DNA of 64,000 bases from Parietichytrium sp. I65-24A (Eukaryota > Sar > Bigyra > Thraustochytrida > Thraustochytriidae). The stretch lies in assembly GCA_012862575.1 (NCBI GenBank), contig BLSF01000038.1, positions 312,317-376,316 of the forward strand, written 5' to 3'. Below the pieces are notes generated by a model, which had not been told where the DNA came from, made no database searches, and saw only the letters and a program-made list of their open reading frames with translations. The position numbers and the translations under genes are program-made. Positions 40,901-50,700 of this stretch are shown piece after piece. Position 1 is the stretch's first letter. Each line of letters begins with the position of its first letter.

Positions 40901-43900
40901 TGGTGCCCTGATGCTCCACGAGCAGATCCATGAGCCAGTCCTCGATGTTGCCTTTGCATTGCACCTTGTTCGTGAGCGTGATACGCTCCTCATCAGAACC
41001 TACACGTGAGAAGAACGCCTCAATGAACTGAGAGTTGTTGCGCTCGTGCACCACCTCATCGATGCTGTCAAAGATCTTCTCGTAATACGGCTGAATGGCA
41101 AGCGGGTCGGAGCCTTGTGAGAGCACCTGAAGCAAGACTGGATTGCTGACAAAGTAGAAGCGAGGGAACTTGTTCCGCTTTTGCTCCAAGTATCCTTCCA
41201 AACTCTTCTGGCACTTTTCTAGCTCGTTGTAAAAGACGATCAGATTCTGCTTCAAGATGTCGTTCTGGCAGGCCTGGATGACGTTCTTTGTATCATAGGC
41301 TTTGCGCATCACCTTGTCAAAGTCCTTGTCAATCTTTTGAAACTTCTTGGCCTCCATTGGAAGCTGCTTTGCAATATCTCCGCCAGAGAATACCGACTCC
41401 AGGGAGCACCACAAAGTCTGAACCTTGATCCATCGCTCAAGAGTCTCTGCAGTGTCCGAAGTAGTGATGAGCATTGACTGTGCCTCATCCCTGAACGGAG
41501 CAACGTGCCTCATTGTGAGCATGGTCTGAAGTTGCATCTGTGCTTCTTCCAGATCCTCGACGATTGGTAGCACATTCTTGAAGACATAGATTCCGCGAGA
41601 CTTCCAAACGATAAAGTCAAACTCGCGGAGCTGCCAGGCCTCTGCAATCTCTGCAATTTTGTTTTGGATTGCCAGCTGCCGATCTGCGCTCTCGCAGATT
41701 TCCACGATATCTTCCGCGACCTGGGTCAGTTTGGCCTCCAGCAAGGTGTGGAGTCTAAAGTCAGGGCCCACCACGAGCTCAGTGCCACACTTTCTAGAGA
41801 CCTCCGTCCAGTGTCGCTGCATGATACTTGGCTTTGCAAGGGCCTGGAGCAGTGGAAGCGCCACTGTAAATTCGTCAATTTGCTTCTTCAAGTCCTTGTA
41901 CGCGTCCCAATCACGGAGTTTTGGAGGCATCTTCTTGCAACGAGCGGAAAACGACTCCATCTTGTCTGCCATTCCGTCGATATCGTCTCTGACACGCTCC
42001 CATTCTACTGCCTTCCAGTCTTCGATGGTGTCAATGACGTCGGTGTAAAGTTTGTACAGCTGGTCAAGCAGCGCAAGCTCTTTCTTTGTCTTTGTGAGCT
42101 CTGGGTAGACTGTTGGTTGGAGGGCAAAAAGTTCCTCGCCGTTTCGGTAAAGGTTGTACTTGCGCTCCCTAATTTCGTACTCCTCATGAAAGCGGCGAAG
42201 GCGGTCCACCGCCACCTTTGGCGAGATCCCAGGGACCATGGGTCCATTCGCAACAAAGTCGTTGCGAAAGACAATCACGTCATTGACGAATTCCTTGATA
42301 TCTCGTAGCAGCTTGCGCTTGAAGCTTTCCTGGAGCTCACTGAGCTCGTCAGTGACGCGTTCGGCATAGTCGACGAGGCACTCCCATCTGTAACGGAGGA
42401 CTTCCTTGTTGTCGTTTTCTTGGTCCCCGAGGCCCTGAGTCCCGACAAAACGCTCCAACATATTGTACATGTCCAATACAGGCGAGATTTCCTGCTCAAT
42501 ACCCGACTCGCGTTCGCGAATCTCTCGCAGAACATCCATGATGCTAGAAAGTTCCTGCAAGACGTCAGAGTTGCTACTACTGCTCTCCTTTTGAACGAGC
42601 TTTTTGATATTCTCGCTGCGCTTGAGTCGCTGCTCGGTCTGCTTCATATAGTTGTAAAGCTGATCCATATCGTTGCGAGCTTGTTCATGTAGAAACCGGG
42701 AGAAGGTAAGCTTCCAGGTCTGCACCTCGTACCTCAAGTTGTTCTTGAGAGTAGAGGTGTTGATTGAGAGTGCTCCAATGACGTGCATAGAAGTGATCTC
42801 GTTGATTTGGCGATCCACTTGCTGAAACTCGAGAAGCTTGGCCTCGTATTCGGAGAGATTTGGCTTGGTAGCCATAAACTTGTTGTAAGCGCGATCTTTG
42901 TCGTCGCTCCACAACCACTGGTATTCGTAGAATCGCTCCAAGTACTTTGTCACGTTTTGCTTCAACCCTTGGACGCTGCCCGTGAGGAGGAGGCAGACCA
43001 CAGCGATCTGAAGGTCGCAGGTGATATCGTCAAAGAATGTTCTGCGCTCTTCTTCGACGATTTCGTCTTGGTCCCAGTCATAAAGCGCCTTGGAGCATTT
43101 GAGGACAGCTAGAGCGGACTTATTGATAGCATTTTGCACATCGTCGAGATCTGGCGTAATCTGCACCTTCGGGGTCTGCAAGTTCACAAAGAGCTCGAAG
43201 AAAGGGCGCTCGACAAACAAGAACCCTCCAGCAGCCCCACCGCGGTTCCCCACACGCTCTTTGATCATGTTGAGGGAGTTCTTGGTGCATTTTAGCAGCG
43301 CGCAGTACATTTTGTAGCGATAGTTATGTTTAACGGCTGCCATCTCCTCTAGAGACACGGGCTCGATGTGTGGGTCGAGAGAGTAGCTCTTGACGAGGTC
43401 CATAAGGTCATTTACTGCGTGTTCGATCTCCACATTCTTGCCATGAAGGAACTTGCTTTGCACACGGATGCGCTTTTCCTGCATGGCGACAAAGTCGCTG
43501 AGCTGGGTGCTCCGGTCTGAAGGGAGGTCCACCAGCACAGTTTTGCTAACGATTTTGAGATTCTTCTCGATGCGATTCTCAATGATGTCGTTGATATTTG
43601 TCACAAGTTCCTCTAGCTTGGCAAGTCCGCTGTGGATGTGGTGCTTGTAAGCATCAATGTTCATCGAAGTCCACGTCAGGGTGATCATCCCTGGCCGAAG
43701 CTTGTATTCCATGTCGCGCATGTGCGGCTTGAGGAGATCTGCTGCCACGGGAATGACACGACGAGTCACCCTCTCGTACTCCTTGAGCGCGTACTGCAAG
43801 TCGTTGTAGTACGACTTGAATTTTGACTCTTGGAGCAAAACTATTTTCGCAGACTCTGGGATGTCAATTCCCATTCGATCCAAGCATTTTGCCTCGCGAA

Positions 43901-45959
43901 TGAGCTGCAAGATCTCTTGGTCAAAGTTGACGTACAACCTGTTGTCGTCCGGATGACGAATTATGAGCGTGGCTTGGAGCCCCGCCTTGGCCGTTTCGAT
44001 ACTCTGCTGCCAGGCCTGAAACCAGAGGTACTCAAACGCCACCAGAGTCCGCGCGACCTTGTTGTAAGTCTTGATGATACGCTTGGCGTCCTTGGTGGAG
44101 AGGACGTTTTGATTGGACTCGAATTTCTTCATTGGCTCCTCGATGCGCTTGAGCAAATGGCGTGACCACATGATGTTGCCACTCACGGGAGGTAAGTTAC
44201 GCGGGATTGGTGGGGCGTGCTTGTGTTTCTCGTAAAGCTGTTGAACCACTTCGAGCTCCAACCCGTAGTTTTGGAAGATGATGTTGAACTTGCTATCCAG
44301 GTCCGACTTGAGGTTCTCGCGCTGCAAGATAGCCTGGAACTTTTTCAGGAGGTTGAGTGAGTTCTCGATGGAGGTGATCCTCTCAAAGCTGTCGTTGATA
44401 AACTGCTGGAGCGACGTTTCCAGGTCAGAGATTGCCACATTGAATTCTACATAGTCGCGATCGAATTTATTGTTGTGGTAGTCGAGGAGATCGTGGTTTT
44501 TGCGCCGAAACTCGGTAATAATCTGCTGAAACTGACCAGTGAGCGCCTCCATCCCCTCCAGCTTGTGATTCGCGAGTGCCTTGAACTGATGTATGGTGCT
44601 AAACATATCAATGAGTTTGATCACTCTGCGGCAGAAGAGATCAAACTTGCCAAAAATTTGTTGCTCCGAGAAGTCAAACTGCTTGCCTTTTGGCATGGTC
44701 AGCAGCTTGTCCTTTGTGAGGCGATAGTTCTCCTGGTACGCGTCATTGAGCTTGAGGCACGACTCGAGATTATGCACCAAAGTTTCCGGGTCTTGAGCCC
44801 ACAAGTCCGGATTGTTGGCAACGATGCAGGTCTTGCAGTTGGTGATCATCTGGTTGGTGATTTTGCTGAATAGGTTGGTCATTCGCTCCGTGGTGTTATA
44901 GTAGCGCGCAATGGTGTGAATCATTTTAATAGAGTTCATCAAAGCGGGCAACGTGTCAACAATGGATGGCGGGGAGCCAGCGTAAAGGGGCTCGATGAAC
45001 TTCTCCAGAGTGAAGAGGTACTTTACATTGTCCTTAGCTTCGTTCGCTGCTTCTGTGATGTTGATGTCAATTTGCTTCCATCTCCGCAAGAGAGAAAAGA
45101 CCTTTTGGCGGTTGGCATCCTGGGGGTTCTTGGTAAGGCTGGAGAGTACTCCGATTACAGTCTTGCAGTCTTTTGTCTTGAGCTGTTCAGTGATACTGGT
45201 TAATCGCTGCATTCTTCTTCTCCACGACTCCAGTTCGGTCATGGGGCCTGCGTCCGAAGACGAACTGTCGTACACGTCGCTGTTGCCCTCGAGGTAGCCT
45301 TCGATTTGGTTGCACCATTCCTCCAGAAGAGCCTCAAAGTGATTCACCAATTCTTGATCCTCTTTGGACCGCTGTGACAAGTTGCGGCCGTCCGCGTCAA
45401 ATCGCTTGTCTGGTTTGCGGAGCTCAAGGCCGCCGTACAGGCTCTTGATAGATTCCTTCAACTCGCTTACGACCTTCTCGCAGGAGTCCAGAAACTCGCG
45501 CGTTTGCTCCTTGTCTGCTCGTCCCCAGTCGGCGCGGCTCTCGCACAGCGGCTTGTAGAGTCTGGACAAGCTCAGCTCCAAGCTCTTGAGAGGATCGTCG
45601 CCGATCTCTCCATGCACCAGATTCTCACAGCATGGGATGTCCTTGTCAACTGGGCCGAGCCGCAAAAAGTAGCAGGATCGCTTCCCTCTGAAGCGCACCT
45701 TGTCGTCAAGCCCAGCCGAGAAAAGAAGCTTGTTTTCCGGTCCCTTCGGCAGCCAGTCGCCGCTCTCTGTCATGACATACTCTGGTTGGTAGAACACAAA
45801 GCAGCTAGCTGGCCCGCCCTCGTTAAGTACGCCGTCCAGCGTTTCGAAGTTGTGTTGGCTCTTTAGCGCCTCCTCCACTTGTCCGCTTTCAACCGCAAAC
45901 GTGTCCTGTATACGCGCGATGCACCATCGCATCCGCGATGTCACGATCTTGGACGTCAT
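31923..45959 (-). CDS. Axonemal dynein heavy chain, outer-arm gamma/DNAH5-DNAH8 type
   Basis: A 4678-residue motor protein of the flagellar outer dynein arm, which slides axonemal microtubules using ATP. The ATG at 45959 is used; the frame extends 14 codons further to a GTG. Tail domains DHC_N1 and DHC_N2 precede six AAA modules. P-loop lysines are at 1887 (AAA1, GPAGTGKT), 2171 (AAA2, GPAGGGKT), 2528 (AAA3, GGSGTAKT) and 2930 (AAA4, GVGGSGKQ). The stalk coiled coils with the microtubule-binding tip are at about 3190-3490, and AAA5, AAA6 and the C-terminal cap follow. In AAA1 the phrases FGLRNILSVLRT and LRDMNASKLV match the gamma/DNAH5 group rather than the beta group. The whole 14 kb is a single open frame with no intron. 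AAA3 has Ala in place of the second P-loop Gly. The presence of this gene implies a flagellated stage. Confidence 0.96.
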   Translation of the reverse strand: MTSKIVTSRMRWCIARIQDTFAVESGQVEEALKSQHNFETLDGVLNEGGPASCFVFYQPEYVMTESGDWLPKGPENKLLFSAGLDDKVRFRGKRSCYFLRLGPVDKDIPCCENLVHGEIGDDPLKSLELSLSRLYKPLCESRADWGRADKEQTREFLDSCEKVVSELKESIKSLYGGLELRKPDKRFDADGRNLSQRSKEDQELVNHFEALLEEWCNQIEGYLEGNSDVYDSSSSDAGPMTELESWRRRMQRLTSITEQLKTKDCKTVIGVLSSLTKNPQDANRQKVFSLLRRWKQIDINITEAANEAKDNVKYLFTLEKFIEPLYAGSPPSIVDTLPALMNSIKMIHTIARYYNTTERMTNLFSKITNQMITNCKTCIVANNPDLWAQDPETLVHNLESCLKLNDAYQENYRLTKDKLLTMPKGKQFDFSEQQIFGKFDLFCRRVIKLIDMFSTIHQFKALANHKLEGMEALTGQFQQIITEFRRKNHDLLDYHNNKFDRDYVEFNVAISDLETSLQQFINDSFERITSIENSLNLLKKFQAILQRENLKSDLDSKFNIIFQNYGLELEVVQQLYEKHKHAPPIPRNLPPVSGNIMWSRHLLKRIEEPMKKFESNQNVLSTKDAKRIIKTYNKVARTLVAFEYLWFQAWQQSIETAKAGLQATLIIRHPDDNRLYVNFDQEILQLIREAKCLDRMGIDIPESAKIVLLQESKFKSYYNDLQYALKEYERVTRRVIPVAADLLKPHMRDMEYKLRPGMITLTWTSMNIDAYKHHIHSGLAKLEELVTNINDIIENRIEKNLKIVSKTVLVDLPSDRSTQLSDFVAMQEKRIRVQSKFLHGKNVEIEHAVNDLMDLVKSYSLDPHIEPVSLEEMAAVKHNYRYKMYCALLKCTKNSLNMIKERVGNRGGAAGGFLFVERPFFELFVNLQTPKVQITPDLDDVQNAINKSALAVLKCSKALYDWDQDEIVEEERRTFFDDITCDLQIAVVCLLLTGSVQGLKQNVTKYLERFYEYQWLWSDDKDRAYNKFMATKPNLSEYEAKLLEFQQVDRQINEITSMHVIGALSINTSTLKNNLRYEVQTWKLTFSRFLHEQARNDMDQLYNYMKQTEQRLKRSENIKKLVQKESSSSNSDVLQELSSIMDVLREIRERESGIEQEISPVLDMYNMLERFVGTQGLGDQENDNKEVLRYRWECLVDYAERVTDELSELQESFKRKLLRDIKEFVNDVIVFRNDFVANGPMVPGISPKVAVDRLRRFHEEYEIRERKYNLYRNGEELFALQPTVYPELTKTKKELALLDQLYKLYTDVIDTIEDWKAVEWERVRDDIDGMADKMESFSARCKKMPPKLRDWDAYKDLKKQIDEFTVALPLLQALAKPSIMQRHWTEVSRKCGTELVVGPDFRLHTLLEAKLTQVAEDIVEICESADRQLAIQNKIAEIAEAWQLREFDFIVWKSRGIYVFKNVLPIVEDLEEAQMQLQTMLTMRHVAPFRDEAQSMLITTSDTAETLERWIKVQTLWCSLESVFSGGDIAKQLPMEAKKFQKIDKDFDKVMRKAYDTKNVIQACQNDILKQNLIVFYNELEKCQKSLEGYLEQKRNKFPRFYFVSNPVLLQVLSQGSDPLAIQPYYEKIFDSIDEVVHERNNSQFIEAFFSRVGSDEERITLTNKVQCKGNIEDWLMDLLVEHQGTMKNITRECASRASAVSDISQLRGLVDSLPGQFALLAIQLIWTADCLEALNVCKHKKNSIKDCSTKASEILSELSRWCLTELGSKINRIKIESLVTIQVHQRDVINDILTLYKQRRISDPQDFEWQKQCRFEWRNEGKDTISDNGTLAISITDVEFNYSYEYLGCRERLVITPLTDRCYITLAQALGMSFGGAPAGPAGTGKTETVKDMGRALGIYVMVQNCTDQMSYRDCGKIFKGLCQGGLWGCFDEFNRITLPVLSVVAQQVLAIQIAKKAHANTFLFPGDPNPCNLNLVCGFFITMNPGYAGRQELPENLKSLFRGVAMMVPDRMIIMKVKLCSVGYTYFPSLAKKFAQLYKLCEEQLSHQKHYDFGLRNILSVLRTCGANKRENLDKEEEFLMYRTLRDMNASKLVAQDVPLFLSLLSDLFPKCKAPPVSTYPDVQEAIHNVVLEKGLILQESWVEKIVQLYETYLVRHGIMLVGPAGGGKTEICNTLAAALSRTTSTTFKFQRINPKAIRAAEMYGEVDKVSGEWTTGVFAATWAKMNQRSNKFNTWLICDGPVDAIWIEDLNTVLDDNKILTLANGDRIPMTDQNKILFEVESLRNASPATVSRAGIIYVSETCLDWDAVSRAWMQTQPEEVAQFVASLFAKWVGTCTFSDPGEIFRRMQRGEFDDEVIQTSRVGKVTSLLNLLTSMLKQVKLSETTVEFEEELEKLFVMSLMWSIGGNLEPDGRKKFDEYLRTIDRDSLPELDNKDETCFEYGVDLSTLNWVQWEPETWEYPAQGRVANGEESDANGDKLPDEIPLDFSNLLVPTMDSTRACFLIDSAHRHKLPVMMVGGSGTAKTSTALMYFAKLDSTAQSLKRINFSSATKPIGLQSAIEGELDKRGGKNFGPAGGKKMTIFLDDLSMPSINEWGDQPTLEFARHLIEFSCFAFLDKDKRGDMKHCEDLQYVAAMSHPGGGNNDIPNRLKRHFFIFNMVLPSITSINNIYGQMLSGRFSSDTSGDFTKQALDVVVRLTTATIQIWQWAQRKFLPTPRKFHYVFNMRDVSRVFQGILLCPKETILNGSIVKPNQDQAMTIVKLWRHECERVFCDKLVDQLDKIRYLEHAALVLQDTFGDEIAKKVEKSGLQVASQVEDAHGNDQIMAEEIYRKSAEPFVNFLRDDVVDDDGDVVTEAPKVYEHGGSIENIRDRVKECMRKQNQEFPSQALKLVLFDDALNYLIRISRIINMPRGSALLVGVGGSGKQSLTRLASYIAGHHLFQIALTKTYNVNSLMEDLRLLYRIAGQERREVTFLFTDQDIKDEAFLEVINTLLMTGEIPGLFSKEDMIGLTADLEVHALRERGADFEVNPASLRQFFFDTCKNNLHVVLCMSPVNPKFAERARKFPGLINCCSINWFLRWPEAALKDVAAGFINSYNPGETGMYLRSNDAPEPVEGVEEPEGMNNNPVVRQNLVEFMASVHRIIVDSCTEYEKKMRRNVYQTPKSYLSFIDNFKVEYEKKLSQLNEKEGRISLGLEKLIQGAADVEALKVILAEEQEKLVKATKETNTMIGDLETKSLEAKKENDKVNLIKADCEADAKRIQSEKEACERDLAQAQPFLDQAENAIKSIKPAHINEVKKLAKPSDIIKLVFDGVLILFKEKLNPVKEAELNVKKQSITFVEPSYNYAQKMMGSASFLKDLFEFSKSGKDFINEETIEFMCPYLELKNFTPAVAKAASAAAEGLCTWVRAMKSYHEASKIVKPKLEALSVATAELETAESNLESASKRLDECKETLKRLQDTFNAKLREKAAIEEGAKVLQKKMTQASSLINGLAGERKRWSEDKAKFADQKRKLVGDVAIACAFVSYCGAFNQEFREEIVQRKLIREAVSIGVPVSSVVNPITFLADAGVIGDWNLDGLPSDPLSVQNGILVTQSSRYPLLIDPQGQALSWIVRKEKRYERLPSFGVIQMSSPKLKENLEFAMSEGLSLIVAGVEEEIDPMLDPVLEKRVVKKGKSWYINVADKMCTYHPGFNVFFVSRLPNPHFSPELQAKTTVVDFTVTIKGLEDQLLDVVIGKEQKALQDQLEQVIEDVAVNTKLLMSENDKLLYKLTSNAGSLLDDEELVTVLKKVKETAETVTAKLRDAEETRVSINEKREQYRPVATRGAVLYFSIVEMSSINYMYQTSLQQFMRLFVKSMDEEFAARNNSVNKRVNNIIEALTYLTYRYINRGLYEADKLTFVLIVTIKILTVMGELLPGELGIFLRGGAGIDSEKVKKKPAALAWLPEQVWLNVHALAQIPFFRTLPDDIIKNEAMWSMWFSNAHPEALTVPDYEERFESNYVLGPWNKLQILRAMRMDRTVPGVREFIRNTPQMGSRYVEPVTDIIESIFNESDAYTPIVYLLSVGADPTDSIQALCHKKKKTVQVVSMGQGQEPVAIKGLENAMRTGNWLLLQNCELGLTLMQDFEELLKSLYARQWEDMELFKEFRLFITAAPHPAFPLGLLQMCIKVTNEPPAGLRAGLLRSYTVLVDQDRMERVDTPMWRKMLYNMCFLHSVVQERRKYGALGWSVPYEFGSGDIQATIIFLEKHLYSGTLSWPTIRYIVGDVIYGGKITDDMDRRLFCAYGEAWLSEDILSPEFQYGPSSPIESIPNDFVYSCNDFPEHVEFLRYIGSLPEEDSPELFGLHPNADLSYRIQSASSLINALGETQPKDGTVSNDGISLEDRVKERVGELLSSMASDFNMDDVKAAITRRGGFSEPLNIFLFQEVQLLQGVLERVRFELVQLLEALEGSVILTSVLQDSMLLISQGRVPEHWIFSAGGDEISWNSPSLSQWFESLNHRYAQFNSWLVSGPPPSFWFPGFRHPAAFLTSVKQVVVRSHVDSEWALDGCVTYTEVSDFWAPEQVKSAPKEGVYLHGLFLEGARWEGKSNGFLAESEPKILFAPLPVLFLTAVTIQMKVESRSSFGPNGPYECPLYVYPRRTSKHLVCIIDLATQQKPSHWVLRGVACLCNNQ

Positions 45960-47675
45960 ATCGCCGTTTCTTGTGAATGGACTTGAACCAACCACGATCA
46001 CTTGTTCCGCGACACGCCTTGCGCCAGATCTATAGCTATTTCACTCTGGTGTGGCCAGAACTCCTCCGCGGCTAACCAGCTCTTGCCCGTCTCTCCACCC
46101 TCCTTGCCGTCTCTTGGGCAGCACACGTCCTGCGCCTCCGGAACGGACACCGACAGGGCTTGGAGCCCAGACAACCACGCGGGAAACGCCGCCTCTTGCA
46201 AGACAAGTCAGGACACAAGAGACAGAAGACAGAAGACAAGACCGCACCCTTGCGTTGCAAAAAAGCTCGGAGCCCAGCGCCCGGCACGGTGGTGCTGTCT
46301 GTGCTCGAGCTCTCGCTTTGCGTGCTTCGCGCTCAGTCTCAGTCTCAGTCTCAGTCTCAACAGTCTCACTTGGTCTTCTTGTTCCACACGTGAACGTGCT
46401 ACGAGTGCTTTGCTTGCTAGCACCGGAAAGTAGAGCGTAAGAGAGCAGCAGTGCGATGAGACATAAGTTAATGAGACCAGACCACCTCGTTGGTCACGTT
46501 GCCGGCAAGTGTCCGCCCAGTTAGCGGTCGCCAGGCAACGCGCCTAGAAGTCACAGGAACCGTTCGTTCCCTCTCTTTCGAGGTTTCCCTTTTCCCCACC
46601 ACAATTTCTTCGCAATTCTCGCGGCTCTTGCGACTTTTTCGCATACAACACCGCCGCCAAACCAGCGACTTGGCCGCTCTTTTTTCCTGCAGCTCCACAA
46701 AACCGCTCGGAGGTCAGTTCCCAGCCTCTTTATACACAAATCTTGGCTCGGTTCTCTCTCGGTACTCCTCTTCGCTATCCACTATCCACTATCCCCAGCT
46801 CATCCTCTACTTTTTAAACCCTGTTGTTATTGTGCTCTTTTATTATTTATATATACCCTTTTACCCTTTGCCCCTTTTCAGAGCTAACCTCTTGTTTTGT
46901 TTGGCACATTGACAATGGAAAAAGATGGCAAAAAAGCTCGTTTCTTTTCTTTTTGGTCCTTCTATGCGCCGTAGTCAGAAGTAGTCGTTTGGTAGAAGCG
47001 GCTTACGAGTGCGATGATCGAATGACCGTTGAGGCCGTTGCCAGGGTCTTACCGCCGATGATAGTGGTAATTGGTATGTGGAGATGGTAGTTAGAGGTAG
47101 GAAATACTGGTAAGGTGTGGGAAATTTGCGGAGGATGTGCTGGAACACGAATGAGGGGAAAGAACTGAAAGACAGTATGAATGAAAGTAGTAAGGCAAGA
47201 AGTCTTGTGCGCGCGAAGACGAATGGTAGGCTACGTGTAGGTGCCGCTAGTCCAGCAGAATGCGTTTGTTCGCGAATATTCTCTTAAAAGAATAGTGGTT
47301 CGTTCTTCCAATTGGGTTCCCCAGCTTTCACCACGTGTCCTGCACCCACCCCACCTTCTTCACTTAACTTCACCCACACGAAGTGAGAGTGTAAACAAAC
47401 CCTATCGGAAGGTGGGGTACTGAATGGCACTTGGTCCTGCACAACCTTACCCAGCTTATGTGCACTAGCCATCACTAGCCACAGACAGGCCCGTCATTCT
47501 ACAATCAGTTGCAGTTCAAAAAACATTTCTTCTTTGTTATTATTTTCCCGCAGTTTTCCGCATTGAACAGATTTCACGGAACATTTCTTTTTGACAGTGA
47601 ATTCAATTGATTGGTTGTTGAGAGACTTTTTTTTGTCGAGTGTGCAACGACAGCCCCCTCTCACAGTTTCGAAAA
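45960..47675. other. Upstream region of dynein gene and start of a gene-free block
   Basis: The dynein promoter should lie here. A CAGTCT hexamer array is at 46330-46360 (CTGAGA-type purine-rich on the dynein strand). The rest is low-complexity, T-rich sequence with no recognisable gene. Confidence 0.5.
46330..46360 (+). repeat. CAGTCT hexamer tandem repeat
   Basis: About four to five head-to-tail hexamers about 370 bases upstream of the dynein start codon. Confidence 0.85.
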
Positions 47676-47731
47676 GAAAAAAGAAAAAAGAAAAAAGAAA
47701 AAAGAAAAAAGAAAAAAGAAAAAAGAAAAAA
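47676..47731 (+). repeat. GAAAAAA heptamer tandem repeat
   Basis: Eight units of G followed by six A, the last extended by extra A. Another unrelated sequence with a 7-base period. Confidence 0.92.
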
Positions 47732-50700
47732 AAGGAGGTTAATTTAAGCTCATTCCAATTCCGTCTCTAATCTGCGAGAAGGAATTTGTGATTCAGAAGT
47801 TCAACACCCGCACAAGAGAGATCAGGAGAGGCTACTATGAAATCCGTCGAACCGCCGAAACGCCGACAAGGAGGAGACCTTGATCGACTGTGGAAAAAAC
47901 TCCATGACCTCGACGGGAGCAGAGCGTGAGCCAGGTCAGCGTGCTAAAAACGCAAAGTTGAGTCTTTCAATTCCAAAGTCTCATTGTCTCGGAAAGTTCC
48001 GTCTCAATGAGCTTGAAAGCCGAGCCCCGACCTTAGGAGTGACGGCTACTGAGGAATTCTTCGGCAACCTTTCCAGAGAAGGACATTTTTTTCCAAGTTC
48101 TGGCATGAGAATTCGCATTTCCTAATATTTCGAAACGCGGATTGAAAGTGGGTAACAAACTTTCCAGAAGTAAAAAGAAAAGAGACATGGATGCAGTTTG
48201 GGAGAATCCACTTCCTCCCACCTTTTTCTCCCCAGCAGACTTGTTGAACTCGAGAATCGCTTCTTCGCAAGGCCACAGTGACGTTATAATTCCATGCTTC
48301 CGAAGGAGGACTACAATGATGCAGCGACAAACAGGCAGAGACCGGAGTACTTGCTTGTTTCTTTTTCGTGATTCGATCAGATGAGTTTAGTGTAGGGGGA
48401 ACGTTTTTCAGAGAGAGTCGGCCATCGTTCACTCTTGCGACTGCTGCTTGGTACAGAACAGACAGACCATTTATTTGCGCACAACTGGATTTACCCTCGT
48501 AAACAGCAACTCAACACTAAAAAAGGGGGGGTCGTGGACCAACTTGTGGTGTCCAAATAATTTCCTCACAGAAGCTGAGCACGATAGACATGAGCAAACC
48601 TGTGGCGGATGCTTCTTCCTGCTTCCATGATTGGGGGGAAACTGAAGCTCTCAGGATCTCATGGCAGAACTTTCCGAGGAACAAGTAAGCCAATCCTACG
48701 ATCCACAGGTTGTGGCATCCTCTTGCTTCGCACTACTTGTGGAGCACTACCAAGTAAGATGATGAAAGACAAGCTAACATACTGAGCGACAGTTGAATTG
48801 CACCACCCAACTAACCCACGTGTAAAAAGACTAACTTCTTGTGCAAAACCTTCACGTGGTTGTTGGCTCGGGCGGAGGCAAAAAAGGAAAACCTCCGAAT
48901 TTGGCGCACATGGAGGGAATAGTATTGCTCACCCATATTTTATAAAGCTTGAAGAGCCAAAGAATTTGACAGGCAGGCAAGCTCGGTGGGAAAGAAGATC
49001 AAAGGAAAGGAAGGAGTCGGTATGAGCGCTTCTCGGTAAGGCCTAGCCTGAAAACCTAAAGCTCTGCTGCGCCAGAGAAGTTTCCAAAGGGAAATGAAAC
49101 CCGTTTACATTCATTGACAGTCAGTTTGAGACAGGTTGAGAGAGAACCCTGGGAACGCTTGAGCTGTTGCATCTGCATTTTCGCAGGCTTGCGCAGTCGA
49201 AACGTCGATCTCGACTGTGAAATCCAGTGAACTCTTGTTTGTTGCGTCCCTCATGTCTCTGCTACCAAAATATATAGAAGGTACTGAAGAAGGAGGAAGA
49301 AGGTGAGAAACCTGAATTCTGAAATTCAGTAGGGGTGAGCTTTCGAGTCTTAGGTAGCAACGAAAGCTAAATTGATTCTAAGTGAACCTAATCCACAGCC
49401 CACAGAATTGTTAGTACGAATTCAGTGGCGAACTGTTAGGTGCTCTCCAAGCTTTCCTGGAGGGGAAGGTTGAGGTGAACCACATGCAGCTCGGTGAAAG
49501 AGTTCGCGGCTTGCTCTCTCTCTCCTTCTCTTTCCTCAAATATTGTTTTCCTGGCTGCTTTGTCTAGTTTTGTTTTTTCTCTTCTCCCCCGTGTCTTTTT
49601 TCTTTTGTTTGACAAAAGTTTTTACAAAAAAGTTAAAAAAAAAAGAAAAGTAAGGCATAAAGCAGTCTCTCTCTGTTCTTCCTTCTCCCTTTTCGCTCTG
49701 AAAGTTCTGTCCAATAACCTAGGACCTCTTTCAATGGAGTGTTTTTTCACCTCCTCCTATTGACCAAGTCAAGCGTTTTTTACTTGCTGTTCATATTTCC
49801 TCAGAGAAAAAGAGAAAAAAATTCGCTCGAAAAGTTTCTTAAAGTATTTCTGAATTCTGAAGTTTTGCATGATGTGACGACACGCCTTCGTGATCCCGAC
49901 TTCCGACAGCTGGGTAGAACTTTTGTTCTTGCTCCTCCCCTGCTGATTCCCCTTCTTCACTTCATTTTCCATTTCTTTTCTTTCCTTCATATTATTGTTG
50001 CTCAATCAATACTCCTGGTGCGAGTTGTCTTTTACTTTGTTGATAAATGCATGACATTTCCCCCCTTCCCGATGCTTTTTTTTTTGCGTTTTAGAAACAC
50101 AAATGGTTTTCAAAAAATTCTATTTTCCTTTTTACACCGTACTGTGTACTGTGAAAAGCCATCGAAGCTACTTTCCAGCTTGAGTTGTTACGGATTCGTG
50201 ACTGCATCTGCAGGCTGTGCCGTGCCAGTCGCTGGCCATGCATAAACGTTGCACGTTCCGACCAATAAATTATGCATAGAGTACCTTTGCAGAAGGCGCT
50301 GTGATGACTATGAAGAGACTGATCGATGGATGGAAGGATGGAGGATGGAAGGATGGACAGAAGGAAGGGATGGACACGAATGGATGGAATGATGTATAAA
50401 ATATACAACTTGGCGAAAATGGAAAATTGAAAAATTAAATAGAAAAGCTCACTTTAATGTACTGTACATTATTCACTACAATGCCATCCATTCAGCGTTC
50501 TTCCGGAGATGATTCTATTCTCCTCAATATGCATTCTCTCCTATTGCGGCGTGATGGAGTCTGAGTTATGTAAATCGGTTTGTTGCTCTCCTACAAGACG
50601 GCGCTCTGGAGGAGTTCCAAATGTTTTTCCTTCCGGGAGGAGAGCAAGCCGCGAGCGACTGATGGAGAGGGAACAGCTTTCAGGTTGGTGCAATTGTTGT

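Noticed and set aside
48661-48684. ATG followed by MAELSEEQ and a GTAAGC donor, like a calmodulin or centrin first exon
   Set aside because: No EF-hand coding sequence follows within several hundred bases on this strand, so the match is probably chance.
49739-50245. 168-codon open frame with hydrophobic product
   Set aside because: The translation is a product of T-rich low-complexity sequence, lacks homology and lies in sequence with no other coding signal.
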